Positions 48,823 to 60,845 of a stretch of 64,000 nt of DNA are shown piece by piece. Positions within the stretch are counted from its first letter, which is position 1. Every line of letters starts with the position of its first letter. The stretch covers positions 248,001 to 312,000 of the forward strand of contig QVRM01002192.1 of assembly GCA_003439945.1 (NCBI GenBank), in the 5' to 3' direction. The stretch is from Dermanyssus gallinae (taxonomy: Eukaryota > Arthropoda > Arachnida > Mesostigmata > Dermanyssidae). Position numbers and translations under genes: made by a program. Below the pieces are notes generated by a model. It was not told where the DNA came from. It made no database searches and saw only the letters and a program-made list of their open reading frames with translations.

Positions 48823-51807
48823 AAAAATCAAGATATTGCAGATTAACGTAGCACGGTCGCGAAGGGCTCATGACGTACTCGACGTGACAAAAGAACGAGA
48901 GAACGCAAACATCTTGCTTCTTAGCGAACCTAATAAAAGTTGGATTGATCGTAGAAGGAGAAGAGACTGTTTTGCTGACAAAAACAGTGACGCTGCTATC
49001 TGGGTGAGTCCAGGATACCCCGTAAGGGCTGAAAGATCAAGAGAAGGATGGGTATGGGTAGAAATCGAAGGGGGACCAGTGATCTTCAGCTGTTATATAT
49101 CCCCAAACTCAGGCAGGCAAGCTTTTACAAATTTCTTGGACGGCCTGGGGAAAGAGATAGATGAACAGAGAAAGCGAAACAGAGAAGTCTTGGTGGGAGG
49201 AGACTTCAACGCGGCCGCACGGGAATGGGGAAGCAGAGAGACAACCTCGAGGGGCAGAGACACGATAGAGTGGCTGGCAGAGAATAGCTTAATTCTCTAC
49301 AACGACGGGCTGGAGCCGACATTCGTCCGAGGAAGCCAGGCCACCTTTATAGACCTGACCCTCGGAACTGAACGAACGGCAGATAAGCTTCAAAACTGGA
49401 AAGTCTTAGAAGAAGATAGCCAAAGTGACCACGCGTACATAAGCTTTGAGTACAGAGAGAAACACGAACGGCAGGAAAGCAACAACCGCCGTGTAGCGTG
49501 GCACGCGTCGAAACTTGACCTGGAAAAGATGAGAAACGAAGTAAGAGCAAGGGGTCAACAGCTCCTAAACAAAGGAGAGGAAATCCGGCCAGAAGCTGTA
49601 ACGGCTATGATGACAGAAGTCTGCAGGTTGGCGTCCATCGGGAAAGGAAGGACACCACACAAGAACCCCCCAAATACTGGTGGACAACAGAAGTAATGTC
49701 TATCAGAACATCGTGTAACAAAGCCAGAAGGGCACTTGCCAGGGCAAGGGCAAAAAAGACCAATACGGACAGAGAATGGGAGGCAATAAAAGAGGCGAGA
49801 AAGAACCTCAGAAAAGCAATAAACAAAAGCAAGAGGAACTCCTGGAAAGAGTTATGCGAGAAGGTGGAAACCGACATATGGGGGCAACCATACAAAATAG
49901 TCATGGACAAGCTACGGAAACCCACGCCAGCGCTCTCAAAGGACTTGGTCGTGGCGTCAGCGAGGAGGCTCTTCCCGACTCATGATGAACCCATTCGTCC
50001 GGTGGGAACAGAGAGCGGGGAGGACATCCCCCTGACCACGGCCGGGGAAATTAAAGCGATAATTGAGCGCCTCCCCAATAGAAAAGCGCCTGGGCCCGAT
50101 GGAATTCCGGCAGAAGCCATCAAAATACTCTTGCAAGAGAAACCGGAGGTCTTTAAAAGGATAGCAGACATCATCTGGACCAAAGGACACTATCCGAGGG
50201 AGTGGAAAAAAGCCATTCTGGCCCTAATTAGAAAGCCAGGAAAGCCCCCTACGGATCCAAGGGGATATCGCCCAATATGCCTCCTGGATACGATAGGTAA
50301 GGCTTTCGAGATACTGGTTAACATGAGACTGACCGCGGAGCTTTCGGACAAGGGAGCTCTGGCAGACTCACAGTACGGTTTCCGAAAGGGAAGATCAACA
50401 GAGATGGCTATAGAACGGATTCTACAAGAGGCCCAGAGGCAGAGAGAACGAAACCAGTGGTCGAGAGAGCTGTGCCTCGTCGTCCTCCTAGATGTACGGA
50501 ACGCGTTTAACTTGTTACGGTGGCAAGTAGTTATAGATGTCATGAGAGACATCCAAATCTCCAAATACCTGCAAAGGGTAATTGCGTCATACTTAAAAGA
50601 CAGAGCGGTGATGTACGGAGAGGATGAGTTTCCTATGACGGCCGGGGTCCCCCAGGGCTCAGTCCTGGGCCCTCTCCTCTGGAATATGGCATACAACGGA
50701 GTGCTAGAAGTAGTCCAGGCGCAGGGAGTACAAACGATCGCGTATGCGGACGACCTCGCCATAATGGTCACAGATCGAGACCCGGGTCTCCTGGAGCGAA
50801 AGGCCCAAAAAGTGCTCCATCAGGTGGAAGCTTGGATGAAACACCACGGGATGGAACTAGCACCGGAAAAAAGCGAGGCTGTGATGCTAGTAGGGAATAA
50901 AGTCCACACCAAGCCGAACCTGACTCTGAATGGAGTGAAAATTGCAGTCAACGAGACAGCAAAGTACCTGGGGGTCACCGTTGACCGTGCTCTCACGGGA
51001 AACGCTCATATAGAAAATGTAACAGAGAAAGCAGGCAAGGTAGTAACCAACCTCGCCAGAATCCTACCAAGATTTAGAGGAGCGTCCGAGGGCAAGCGCC
51101 GGCTTCTTGCGACAGTGGCAGATTCCATTGTCCTTTACGCCGCGCCAGTCGGGGGGCCTCTCGCAATGAAAAGGAAAAAGAACCGGAGCAAACTTCTAAA
51201 AATACAGAGAAAAATGGCCATACGGGTTGCGAGAGCGTACAGGACGGTAGAGACCAAGGCCGTCATAGCCCTGGCCAGACTTGTCCCCTGGCCATTGCTA
51301 ATAGACGAAAGATGCCGGCGGAAAGAAGACCCCACTCGAGGAAGGCAAGAAAGCCGTCAAGAGACGCTCCGGAAATGGCAGCACGAGTGGAGCTGTACGC
51401 CAGACGACGCCCCCGGAGCGTGGACCAGACACCTAATCCCCGACCTGGTCACATGGTTTAACAGAGGCCACGGGGAGACAACTTATCACCTTACACAGGT
51501 TCTAACGGGTCATGGCTGCTTTCAGTCGTACCTGTACAAGATCAAGGTCGTGCAGGACCCGAGGTGTGTGACGTGCGAGACGGGCGAGGTGGACGACGTC
51601 ACCCACACCGTCTGCTTCTGCCCAGCGCTCGAAGAGGAAAGAACGATGCTGAGCGTCTTTCAGAATAAAGGACGATCAGTAAAAGAACTGGTAGCATGGA
51701 TGTCCGAAGGCGAGGAAAAGTGGCTGCTGGGAGTGAAAGCGATCGAGAAGATTATGCAGAAAAAAGAGGAACTGGAGCATGAAAGAAAGCGGAGGGAGAG
51801 AAGCTGA
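48814..51807 (+). pseudogene. ORF2 of the R1-like element: AP endonuclease, reverse transcriptase, Cys/His motif; one frameshift
   Basis: Makes the nick and reverse-transcribes the element RNA at the target. The frame opens after a TAA (RKIKILQINVARSRRAHDV) with no ATG; how it starts is unclear. Endonuclease motifs: NILLLSEPNKSW, GGDFNAAAREWGS, FIDLTLG, SDHAYISFEY. In the C6 run near 49,667 a one-base indel splits it; the ancestral KYWWTTEVMSIR continues in the RT frame. RT motifs: RKAPGPDGIPAEA, YRPICLLDTIGKAFE, QYGFRKGRSTEMA, LLDVRNAFNLLRW, GVPQGSVLGPLLWN and IAYADDLAIMV. The end has CVTC...H..C (CCHC). The rest of the RT frame (703 codons) is open. Confidence 0.9.
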
Positions 51808-51939
51808 CGACCAGCTCAGCGCTGACTACTACACACACCACGAAGTAAAGTGAAAAACATTTCCGTGGTTCTCTTAAAATAAACTTGCCGTATCACAGTA
51901 GTGTGAACGGTCCAAATAAAAAAAAAGTAGTGAGTTAGC

Positions 51940-53880
51940 TTCTACCCAGGTCATACTTTGGTTAGTAATCACCACCGAACGTCCAGCCGACCACTTCGCA
52001 TTTTTCACGCTAATATTTTCTTTGTGGTGGTTGTGACGCATCAGCCGACAAGACTCAGAGATAGCGACATTTTTCATCGCTAGAGACAAACGTTTGATTC
52101 AAGACAAGATAGTCGCCGGAAGGCAGTCAGGATACCACGATAGGGCCGTGGTGTGGCTGGTTGTAGACAACCAGAGACACATTCGTCTTCAGCGAAACAC
52201 ACTCGCATTTCCCGTTTGAATATTATTCATGTGGGTTACGCCAAAGACTGAGCCGATATAGCATACTAATTTGTGTTTTGTTTGCATGAACTCAACATGT
52301 GACACATGCATAGATCTATTTAATTTCAACGGCAGATAAAGTAAGGTAGGTAGCGGTATTCACAGCTTACCTATCCCTGTTGACGTAGCACGCTTCGATG
52401 ACTCTTATGTTTTAATCGAACACGATGATTATGCTGTGGATTTTTACGTGTAGAGAGAAAGGCACAGTTGAAAAGCGCTTGTCGTCGCTTATTTCTTACG
52501 TTCTTGTGGTGCATTAGCAGCACAATAAGCATATGCACATAAAAAGGTGTGTACGTATGTATATATAAATATATATATATATACGTTTAAATCTTGCTTA
52601 TAGCAAATATAGATTATTTCTTTAATGTATCCTCAGGCTAATCATAGTATGTACTGTTCTAGTTTTACAGGATTATTGCCTTAAAAGATTTTGGTTTTTG
52701 GTAATTACATCTAATGAGTTCACAACAATGCTTATATATGTATATACGATTATATACGTTACTCTGCGACCAATCAACAGAAAACTCCGACATCTTTGTG
52801 GCCGATGCTACGAATAGCAGAGTGAGTTAAACAGAACAAACCGTTATCGAAGTCAGAATGCTAAGATGGTTCCGTTAACCCCGTAGGCGGACACAGCTTG
52901 CGCTGTCAGAATAAACAAGATTTTGTTCCGTAATCTTCTGAAAATGTACTTTCCAAAAAACAAGGAACAATATACAATCCGCCCCCATACTATATATACA
53001 CATATATATTCTGCATTTTCCGTTTCTATATATTTTCATGTAAACGTTTTGATAAATATAATAGCTAGATCATAACATATTTTAGTTGTACGTGTTTCTA
53101 TTCAGTGCTACCCAATTCGTTTGATCAGATATCAAAACAATAGAAACCTTAACGCATGATAGTATAAAGTACACCTTTGTGGATTAATACTCAGAAGGGC
53201 AAGCCTTCAAAATATTATACTAGGTTTCACTAGTAATGACCCCGTGAACACATGTATAATTGCTGATAACGTAGACACGTAATATATGACCTGCGCAAGT
53301 AAATTCTGGAATTTCAGCATGAAAAAATGACGAGCTCATGCGTTGCTTTTAATGGCTATACGACAATCGAATTTACAGATTGATCTACCGGTGGGGCAAA
53401 ATCAAAAAGAGTCATATATATTTTCATGAGAATTGGAGGTACCCGTTTATAGATTTTGTCGCAATCAATTATATATCTAGAATGTATACGAATTAGGGGA
53501 GGTAATCGCATGGGAACAGCTTTCTTTCACCTGTAAACGATTACATCGGACAGTGGGTGTCAGTGTTCCAACCCGATGAAAGGCATAGTGGGCAGACGCC
53601 AAAAATGTGTGCCTTATGTAACCTAAGATTTCTCAAAGACAAATTCGTTTGTTACTATAACAGTCTGGTACAGTCACGAACTAACAACAACAACAATAAG
53701 ATGCAAGCCTGCGTACGTAAAAAACGCCTAAAAACGAAAGACAACCGCAGCGACAACGAGAGGGACACAGACAGACACATCTATATATACACCCACAAAT
53801 ACTTGAACTAAACGCGCTACAATCTTGTACATCATATACACATACACACACACACTTACATACACACTGCTCTATACAGG
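51940..53880. other. No gene seen
   Basis: AT-rich. A plus-strand frame at 53,557-53,811 (84 codons) has no recognisable motif. Short (TA)n at 52,566-52,584; (CA)n near 53,846-53,853. Confidence 0.55.
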
Positions 53881-53924
53881 CAGAGATGTATGAAAGATGT
53901 ATGTCGACAATGACGAAGAGATGT

Positions 53925-54430
53925 GACTTTAGTTGTTGTCACTCTTATCAGTTGTCATCGGTAAGAAGCGGAAAGACGGCGGTGGCGGCGGACGGGCGTC
54001 GAGTGTGGCTAAGATTCGATATATGTATCTACCGGATTCCTCTCGATGAATACGAACGACTGTGTTATTTCGCCTTTGCCGTTGCGGCCAAGCAGCCACG
54101 GCGATGCCATAGCCGAAGTGGTTGCGGTTCCTCTTCGTCATCGTCAGCACTTCATTCCAGCGACAGTGGCTATCCTGTTTCAGACAACAGTCAGCGTCGA
54201 CTCCAACGTACAACCCCAACGAACCCCACGCTACGGCGGTAGGGCGCACACCCCCGCGAATGTTCTGTTTTACGGCGGCGGTGGTGGTGGTGACGGCTTA
54301 TACAGAAGACGAAGTGCCGCGTGAACGTCGTTGATGTCGCCGCGCGTCGGCTATGCGCATGATAGACAGCCATGACACCAACTACAACGGGAGCTGAAGG
54401 ACTATCGGACGCGAGAACAGTCATTTACTT
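53925..54430. promoter_or_regulatory. GC-richer block, candidate exon or promoter
   Basis: CpG-rich compared with its flanks, with long open frames on both strands and runs of GGT/GGC near 54,280. No family similarity in any frame. Confidence 0.25.
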
Positions 54431-54434
54431 ACTC

Positions 54435-55560
54435 ATACCCGTTTGCATAAATATACGCGCATGCAAATGCAGAGACTTAGGTTTAGGATTGAAAGAAACA
54501 CGTTGTTGCTTGATTTAAGAGTTAAGATTTATGATGACAACACGGCGGCGGTGATGACAAAGCGGTGTGATGTGATCTGAGAACCCTTGACAGCCTCGTT
54601 TGCTCCACAGCCGATAGCCGGCTAATAGTAGCTGATAGTTCTATATGGCTTAGTAGTAATAGTAGTAGCTGATACTAGCATCGATTTTGACAGTTGTCTT
54701 ATATTGTTATCATATTTTGCTTTCACATTGTTCTCGTTCATCATAACAATACTAGACGTAATATACTAGACACAGAGTATTGTTACTGACCGTAGCAGTG
54801 GTGGAAATTCTGTTAGCAATGCTTGTGTTTGAAGTAAAAATAGCAGCACTGCTATTATAGTATATGGCGAGTATAGGAACTGGTAGCCAGTAAAAGAAGT
54901 AGACATTGGTGATAAGGTAACATTCCTTAGACAAACACGTCGTTCAGCCACTCATGGACCCTTCTTACAAAATCGACTTACGTATATACCGAAATACAAC
55001 GGCTGCATGTTCTTCCCTCCTATCCCTAAATGCATTTTTCCGTTCTTAGATGTATTCAATAGGACGTTCTTCTCTGACGATAGACAGCGGGACATGAGTG
55101 CTATTCTATTAGTAGAGTTTCGACGGATGAAACAACGTATCATTGGATGCATGCTTTTCGATGGTTAATGTACTTGCACAATTGCACAGCGCAACCGGGA
55201 TAGTACAACGGGTCCGATTACATGTGTTTTAGCGAAGAACACACAATGGAACTTTACATGCTCATCTTTGTACATGAATGCCTATTTGTAGACAAGTCTT
55301 TAAAGTAATCCGTAGCAAAATTTATTAATAACTTAACATGTTTGTGTTTTGCATTCTAATTGTAATTGTAACAAATATTATATATACAGGTGGAGCAAGG
55401 AAAGGTACCGTATAAAGTAACAATGCAAAGTTGTATAACATATTAAGCAATTGCAATAGCAATGTTTAGTTGTATTGAATTAAGAAAAATACAGCTTTGA
55501 AAACTTATGAAAACGCTTGAGACGATTTAAATTGGCCATATTTGAGCTGAAAAGGCTACT
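54435..55560. other. No firm gene; one exon-like stretch
   Basis: At 54,985-55,165 both strands are open. The plus frame reads KYNGCMFFPPIPKCIFPFLD and the minus frame ends at a consensus donor ATAC|GTAAGT. I cannot choose between them. If the minus reading is real it would lie downstream of the candidate membrane-protein exons at 55.7-56.1 kb. Confidence 0.25.
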
Positions 55561-55716
55561 GGCGGTCTAAATCACAATCAAACGCGATAAGAATACTGCC
55601 ACTGTGGATGCATTCGTACTGATCAACATATTAATAGAGAATATTCTACGATAGGAAATAGATAGGATCGATTGACCTAAAAGCGTTTTATTGAGCATTC
55701 GACTGCACTCCTTTAC

Positions 55717-55903
55717 TGGCCATGTCAGGTTCTGCGACGTACGCGATGACAAATATGAACAGTCCACATAGAGTAGCTAGGTCAACAGTCAGAACTATTA
55801 AACTAGCCACTCTACCTATCCATTTCGTCGGCCAGTCGTACTTCCCTCTGAAGACGCTAAAGTGCTCGTTTATCGTCCAACGGTCCTCGTTGCGCAGACC
55901 TAG
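55717..55903 (-). CDS. Candidate exon of a membrane protein with one clear transmembrane helix (exon 2 of 2)
   Basis: Acceptor GTCAG|CTA in phase 0; candidate donors are A|GTAAAG at 55,716 or GC|GTACGT slightly upstream. Reads LGLRNEDRWTINEHFSVFRG, KYDWPTKWIGRV, then a hydrophobic helix ASLIVLTVDLATLCGLFIFV. A possible last exon at about 55,567-55,640 (IFSINMLISTNASTVAVFLS, then RLIVI-stop) lies downstream. A multi-helix chemoreceptor is one possibility; I cannot confirm it. Upstream exons not found. Confidence 0.4.
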
Positions 55904-56023
55904 CTGACTGCACTATGCGCAAGAATCCCTTTGAGACATCTGAGTCACAACCGAGAGAGCTTTGTCATGGCAGAACACACTGAGCGGTTTGACATTGAAG
56001 ACGATAGATAGCCCACTACTTAC

Positions 56024-56098
56024 ATTGAAGATGGCGCTGTTTAGAGTTCCTATCATTTCATTGCCAATGTAACCAATAGTATGTCGAACAAATTGCTG
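56024..56098 (-). CDS. Candidate exon of a membrane protein (exon 1 of 2)
   Basis: Acceptor GATGTAG|CAG and donor AAT|GTAAGT, phase 0/0. Reads QQFVRHTIGYIGNEMIGTLN then SAIFN. The other two frames are closed. A 120-bp intron separates it from the next exon. Family not recognised. Confidence 0.35.
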
Positions 56099-56429
56099 CT
56101 ACATCTAATGGTTTGATTTTCTATGTTTCTTCTTACTGGAAATTACTCTATAGCTTTGCAAAGTAACTATAGCTAATGTGGGTTACGTATCTCACACAAA
56201 CCATTCATGTGGGTTTGCAAAAACGAATGCCATACCTAATGTTTAGGTGTCTTAAGTGTAACCTATTTTCTCAGCAATTACTTTTGTACCTATCCTATGT
56301 GAGTCTTGTCATTGTTAATTTAAACACATTGTATTTTTGTTATATGGCAAAAGTATTGTTTGATTTGCCAAATTCGATTTGCCACGTTCGTAAATCCAGT
56401 GAATTGAGATGGATAACATAGTGAGGAAT

Positions 56430-56628
56430 ACTCGCTAAATATTTTAATACTGAAATCCTTTGTGGGGAATATGTTTGCTCTCGTTTGAAAAAACTCATCT
56501 AGCAGCCATTGCTGTCAATTGTCGCGACTCGCCTTGCGAGCCGAACTCCCAGATACGTTGTCTAACAGTTAGGCCTTACTTCCTCGTTCCACACCTAACG
56601 TTAGCATTTTACGATGATGAACTGTAAC

Positions 56629-56666
<38 letters not shown>

Positions 56667-56930
56667 TCGAACATACAGATACCTTCAGCCTCAGGTCGTA
56701 TCTGCTACAGCGTGGTCTCTTTAGTAAAGGGAAATGTACTACTGCACATATTGGTAGTTTGAGAAGGTGCATTAACGATATTACCTGGGACCTTTTTTAC
56801 TGCCCCGTGAGGAGGTCTGACTCTCTCAAAGATAGCCTTTAATCTGAATAATGTGGGTGATAAAACTCTGTATGCGTTTTCAGGATATGGAGTTAGTTTG
56901 CATAAATATGTCGAGAGTAGCACAGGTTAG
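56430..56930. other. No gene seen; (TA)n microsatellite
   Basis: (TA)n at about 56,630-56,664. No coding motif recognised. Confidence 0.6.
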
Positions 56931-56938
56931 AGGAGTCT

Positions 56939-57017
56939 GCAGGTTAGAGACTGCCTTAAATATCGGGGGTATATATATATCGGAGACCCCCGATATTTAA
57001 GGCAGTCTCTAACCTGC
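56939..57017. repeat. Perfect 31-bp inverted repeat with 17-base loop
   Basis: Arms 56,939-56,969 and 56,987-57,017 are exactly complementary (the left arm begins GCAGGTTAGAGACTGCC and ends in GGGGG). The loop is mostly TA repeat. It lies immediately upstream of a retroelement fragment. Confidence 0.95.
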
Positions 57018-57046
57018 ATACATACATATACACACTTTCTCCCTCA

Positions 57047-57352
57047 ATGGTCGGCTTCGGTTCACTTAGAACTGGTCAACGCGACCTTAGCAGAGAACAA
57101 CCAGACGAATATGCCGAATTTCCCAGAGCTCACAACTTCGGCCCAGTGGCCTTCGAGACCTTGAAACCGCTAGGCCCGCTGACAGAGAGGCTACTCACTA
57201 AGTTGGGCGAGCATTTAAAGATAACTACGCGGGACAAGAGAGCCGCACATTTTTTGCGCCAGATACTTTCCACTGACGTCCAGCGGGAAAAACGAGATAT
57301 CAATTCTATTGTAAAATCGCTTACCGAGTGGTACAGACCAGAGTTATTCTAG
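57047..57352 (+). mobile_element. YLDD-RT family retroelement, 3' terminal fragment
   Basis: One open frame reads EYAEFPRAHNFGPVAFETLK, PLGPLTERLLTKLGEHLKIT, DKRAAHFLRQIL and ends SLTEWYRPELF-stop. It matches the C-terminal region of the copy at 24.7 kb and lies on the opposite strand to the other copies. 5'-truncated. Confidence 0.75.
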
Positions 57353-57359
57353 GCTGAAG

Positions 57360-57498
57360 GTAAACAAGACAGAATGATTGCAATATGAATTAATTAATAA
57401 GTTATTTATAGTATATTTCGCCGCGTTGCCCATCAACAGACGCTGCTGAATCAACCCCAAAAATGTCGACTGCAACGTTATTCTAGCTGTACTTGATC

Positions 57499-57531
<33 letters not shown>

Positions 57532-58293
57532 AATACAGGTTGTACGACAAGTGTGTATGCTGCGCGTTGTCCATCTCGCTTGTAGGGCACATCAGAAATC
57601 GGCCTTAGTCTGTTTTGCCTATACCGTCTCTGCAACTTAAAGAAATATTAATCGTTTTTCCAAAGACTTAGGGTGTCTTCACGTGTTGCAACAGACGACT
57701 CGTACTGGCGATCTTTAGTGAAAGCTGTTTGGCGCAGAAATTAGAGGTATGACCTGCTCGGCTTTGTTCACTTTTGTGCGTTTTACGCGAGCAATATTTG
57801 GGTAGGCAGGTCTCTAGGATTTCCCAACGAGGCGTTTCACAGTAAATTATTCTGCTGCCGGTTTCCGTAAGGGGACGATATACAACACTGTAACATCCAT
57901 TGCACAAGCGTCGTCTGCGAATAAACATCTGGGAATGCGAAACCTCTTGTCGAAGATCACTTTTTCGTGGTTCACCCGTGACACAGTTAATATATTGCAT
58001 CACTTATTACAAATATATTAATATATGCCCAACTAGGCACTGCAGTAATAACTGTTCAAAATATACCGTGTCAACCATCGAATAAGTCACATTGATTTGG
58101 AATTTTATTCATATACTGTAACAGAGTATCACTTACCTGCTGAAGCATGCGTGTATTCTAGGTATAATCAATGCTGAGATAGATATCCTGTTTCGATTAT
58201 AATATCCATACTCATATCTATATTGCATAAAGGTTTTATATATGACTCGGCAACGGTGACTCTAAAGCGTATCTGACCTTATGCATGCATGTG

Positions 58294-58329
<36 letters not shown>

Positions 58330-58990
58330 GCATGACAAAGCTAAATAAATGTTAACGTCTCATTTTTTATATATCTCTCATTCACTCGTGTAGCTAGAAT
58401 AAGTTCCTTAACCGATATAAAAATACCAAACTAATCTTACCGTCTTCAGAGAGAGAGACTATGTACAATACAAAGTTGATTTTCACTTCATGTTGAGTAA
58501 GTACAAACGTGCAATACATTACAAATTGTTAAGATCTCCATGCTAGTCCTGCTAGTGAGATGACTGCGTGGCATCATATCTAGTACACAACCTGTCACTC
58601 TATTTACAAATGCATGTGTCACTTGCCTTTAGTCCAATAGAGCGTACGGTGAAATCCATGGAAGGCCAGACATACCACTGCATGTCTATATCCTGCCTAT
58701 TCCCTTCCACTCTGAGTTTAGCATAAGTCTAGCGCGTAAAACATTGGATTAACACAAGATATACGTCGGGGCCTTTAGGGGTGTCGAATCGTTTCTATTC
58801 TGTTGTGTGAACAAGAGGATACTTTCATATCAAAAAAGGCCAACGCGGACTTGAGTGAACGCATCTGCAAGCTTTGAGGTGTCGTTAACACAACAATTAC
58901 ATTGCATGCCCTTTATTCTATATGTACAGCAAAGGTATAGACTGAGGGTGTCCGTATCTTGGCTGGGCATATGAATCTAAATTCAGAAGG
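57360..58990. other. No gene seen; (TA)n microsatellites
   Basis: TA runs at about 57,500-57,520 and 58,295-58,326 in otherwise unremarkable AT-rich DNA. Confidence 0.6.
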
Positions 58991-58999
58991 CTCGCCAGC

Positions 59000-60050
59000 A
59001 ATTTATTTGTTTAGCGTATAATTAACTAGCAATTATACGCCAATCATTGGCGATGTCCCAAATGGAACTGGGTTGAGTCAATGGTGCTTTGTCTTTTGGA
59101 ATAAGCCCTACAATGCACTATCTCCACTCTGTGGGCAGCTTTCCAGTATGAATTCATCTATTAAAGAAATCCGTTTGATGAGATGCCATTGCTGGTGCTA
59201 CAGCTGTTTATTTCAGATGCCGTTCGGGATAGGCGCTTTATTTCTAGGAATTTGTCATATGGCCTTGGTCACTTCCTGAAGGTCGAAGTTATGCTCCCGC
59301 TTGGGTCGACACTGTATGTCGTCCTTACACGACAGTGAAGAAAGTAGTTGGTAGATGCAATGCGATCTTGCAAAACGCTGTCGGCCTTTTTCAGCATGGA
59401 CAGGATGTCGGTCCTTTATCGGTCTTTCCGGCTGTATACGTACTCACTGCTGTCTTCTGAGGAAGCTGGTCCACGATGCTTCTTTTGACCGCTTCAAAGG
59501 AGTGTACTCCCAGTACGCACCTTGCATGGCGTTGTAGTTGTTGTTTTTGCTGGCATACAGCCTGCGTTGCTTAGCATTTGCAGTGCTCTACTTCCATGTC
59601 TACCGTCTGAGCGCACGCCTTGTGTTGTCTTTTTGTAATTTGTATGCCGCGAAGTCACGTTCTGGGTGTCGCACTATGTTTAGTAGCCACTACATAGTGT
59701 GGCAGAGTTCAGCATACTACGTTGCTTTATTAGGCCGGCCTAGCTTGAACTGCAGTGTGCTAACTCGACAGCTATACACTGCATCGGGTTTTCGCTCGGT
59801 TTCTGTTCGTCACCTGTTTGACACCATTGAGGCAATCAAGACACCCAAGAAGGCCACTGGGCGGGAAAAGCTCGCGCGGCATCCTCGAGAAAGCGACCGA
59901 GTCGAGGAACCGATAGAGGTGGGAATTAAATGGGCAATCCAGCCAGGCCCTCAGAATTTCTTCAGCCAGGCCCGCAGAATTTTGGGCTCACAGGATTCAG
60001 GTCCTCAGACGCTAGCAAACAGCAGGACTCGCTGAAGTTCCAGACTCACA
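59000..60050 (-). mobile_element. Decayed non-LTR reverse-transcriptase fragment
   Basis: Minus-strand translation around 59,060-59,300 gives IPRNKAPIPNGI, a decayed form of the RNKAPGPDGI motif. KLPTEWR-stop-CIVGLIPKDKAP follows, equivalent to the W+xAxVxLIPKxGK motif, in shifted frames with stops. The plus-strand ORF 59,538-60,035 is taken to be an antisense accident. Clade not determined. Confidence 0.5.
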
Positions 60051-60059
60051 TATCTGAAC

Positions 60060-60473
60060 CTTTCAACGCCGACGGCTAGTTTGTAGTAGACTGCTGGCAT
60101 GCATGCAATCGCATAGCAGATGCGTTACACATGCCTGCCATTGCCACAGACTAAACGGCTGTTGTTTCAGGGCCTTAAATTAAAGTGGTCGATACATTTC
60201 TTCAGAAGTGGTAGAACTCATATTTAAACGTTCACTCCACTTTAACCTTATCTGGAGAAAGTATGTTCGCTTTATTATCTGCTAATACAAATCGATTCCA
60301 TGCGTAATTATTTGAAAACTCTGTTATTGCACTTTGTTAGTAAATTTAAAGGATGCGACATAATAATAAGAATGCCTCATTAGGTCTAAGGGAACATTTC
60401 AGAATTGTTAAAAGATTATATGAAATCTGATGAAATACAGATTATGTATCATCCAAATTAAATTTGCTAAATA

Positions 60474-60512
<39 letters not shown>

Positions 60513-60678
60513 GATAAGCACACATAGATATACATAGCGTTCAGAAGTGTCCCTTTCTTTTTGCTTGAAGCACAGAAAGAGTACAAACGTGAAAATCGTT
60601 TTATGCTTTTTCTGTGTAGAAAAGACTTTGAGACTGGCATGAGTAGGGCTTTAAGTAGTTCTACACAAATAATTTAAG

Positions 60679-60727
<49 letters not shown>

Positions 60728-60840
60728 TTCTTGCGTAAAAAAAATGCTTTATCGCTCGAGTTAAAAAACAATTTATTTACTTAATTACCATGGGCTCAAA
60801 CCAGTAACGGCTTCAGCGTGGCCACACAGTGGACCATCAT
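60060..60840. other. No gene seen; two (TA)n microsatellites
   Basis: TA runs at 60,477-60,507 and 60,681-60,724. Confidence 0.65.
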
Positions 60841-60845
60841 CATGG

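Larger units (their letters stand above)
45980..51936 (+). mobile_element. Full-length R1-like non-LTR retrotransposon with 10-bp target-site duplication
   Basis: The direct repeat GTAGTGAGTT at 45,980-45,989 and 51,927-51,936 bounds a 5,937-bp element (45,990-51,926) ending in nine adenines. Order: a 5' UTR of about 575 bp with a tRNA-like block, broken gag ORF1, a middle ORF, ORF2 (AP endonuclease, then RT, then Cys/His motif) and a 3' UTR of about 120 bp. The endonuclease and RT style suggest the R1/I group; clade placement is by recall, not alignment. It is not in rDNA here, unlike R1 itself. The retained UTRs and target-site duplication indicate a complete, fairly recent insertion, although the copy is disabled. 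Confidence 0.88.

Noticed and set aside
59538..60035. 165-codon plus-strand ORF
   Set aside because: It runs opposite a decayed reverse-transcriptase fragment and has no motif of its own.
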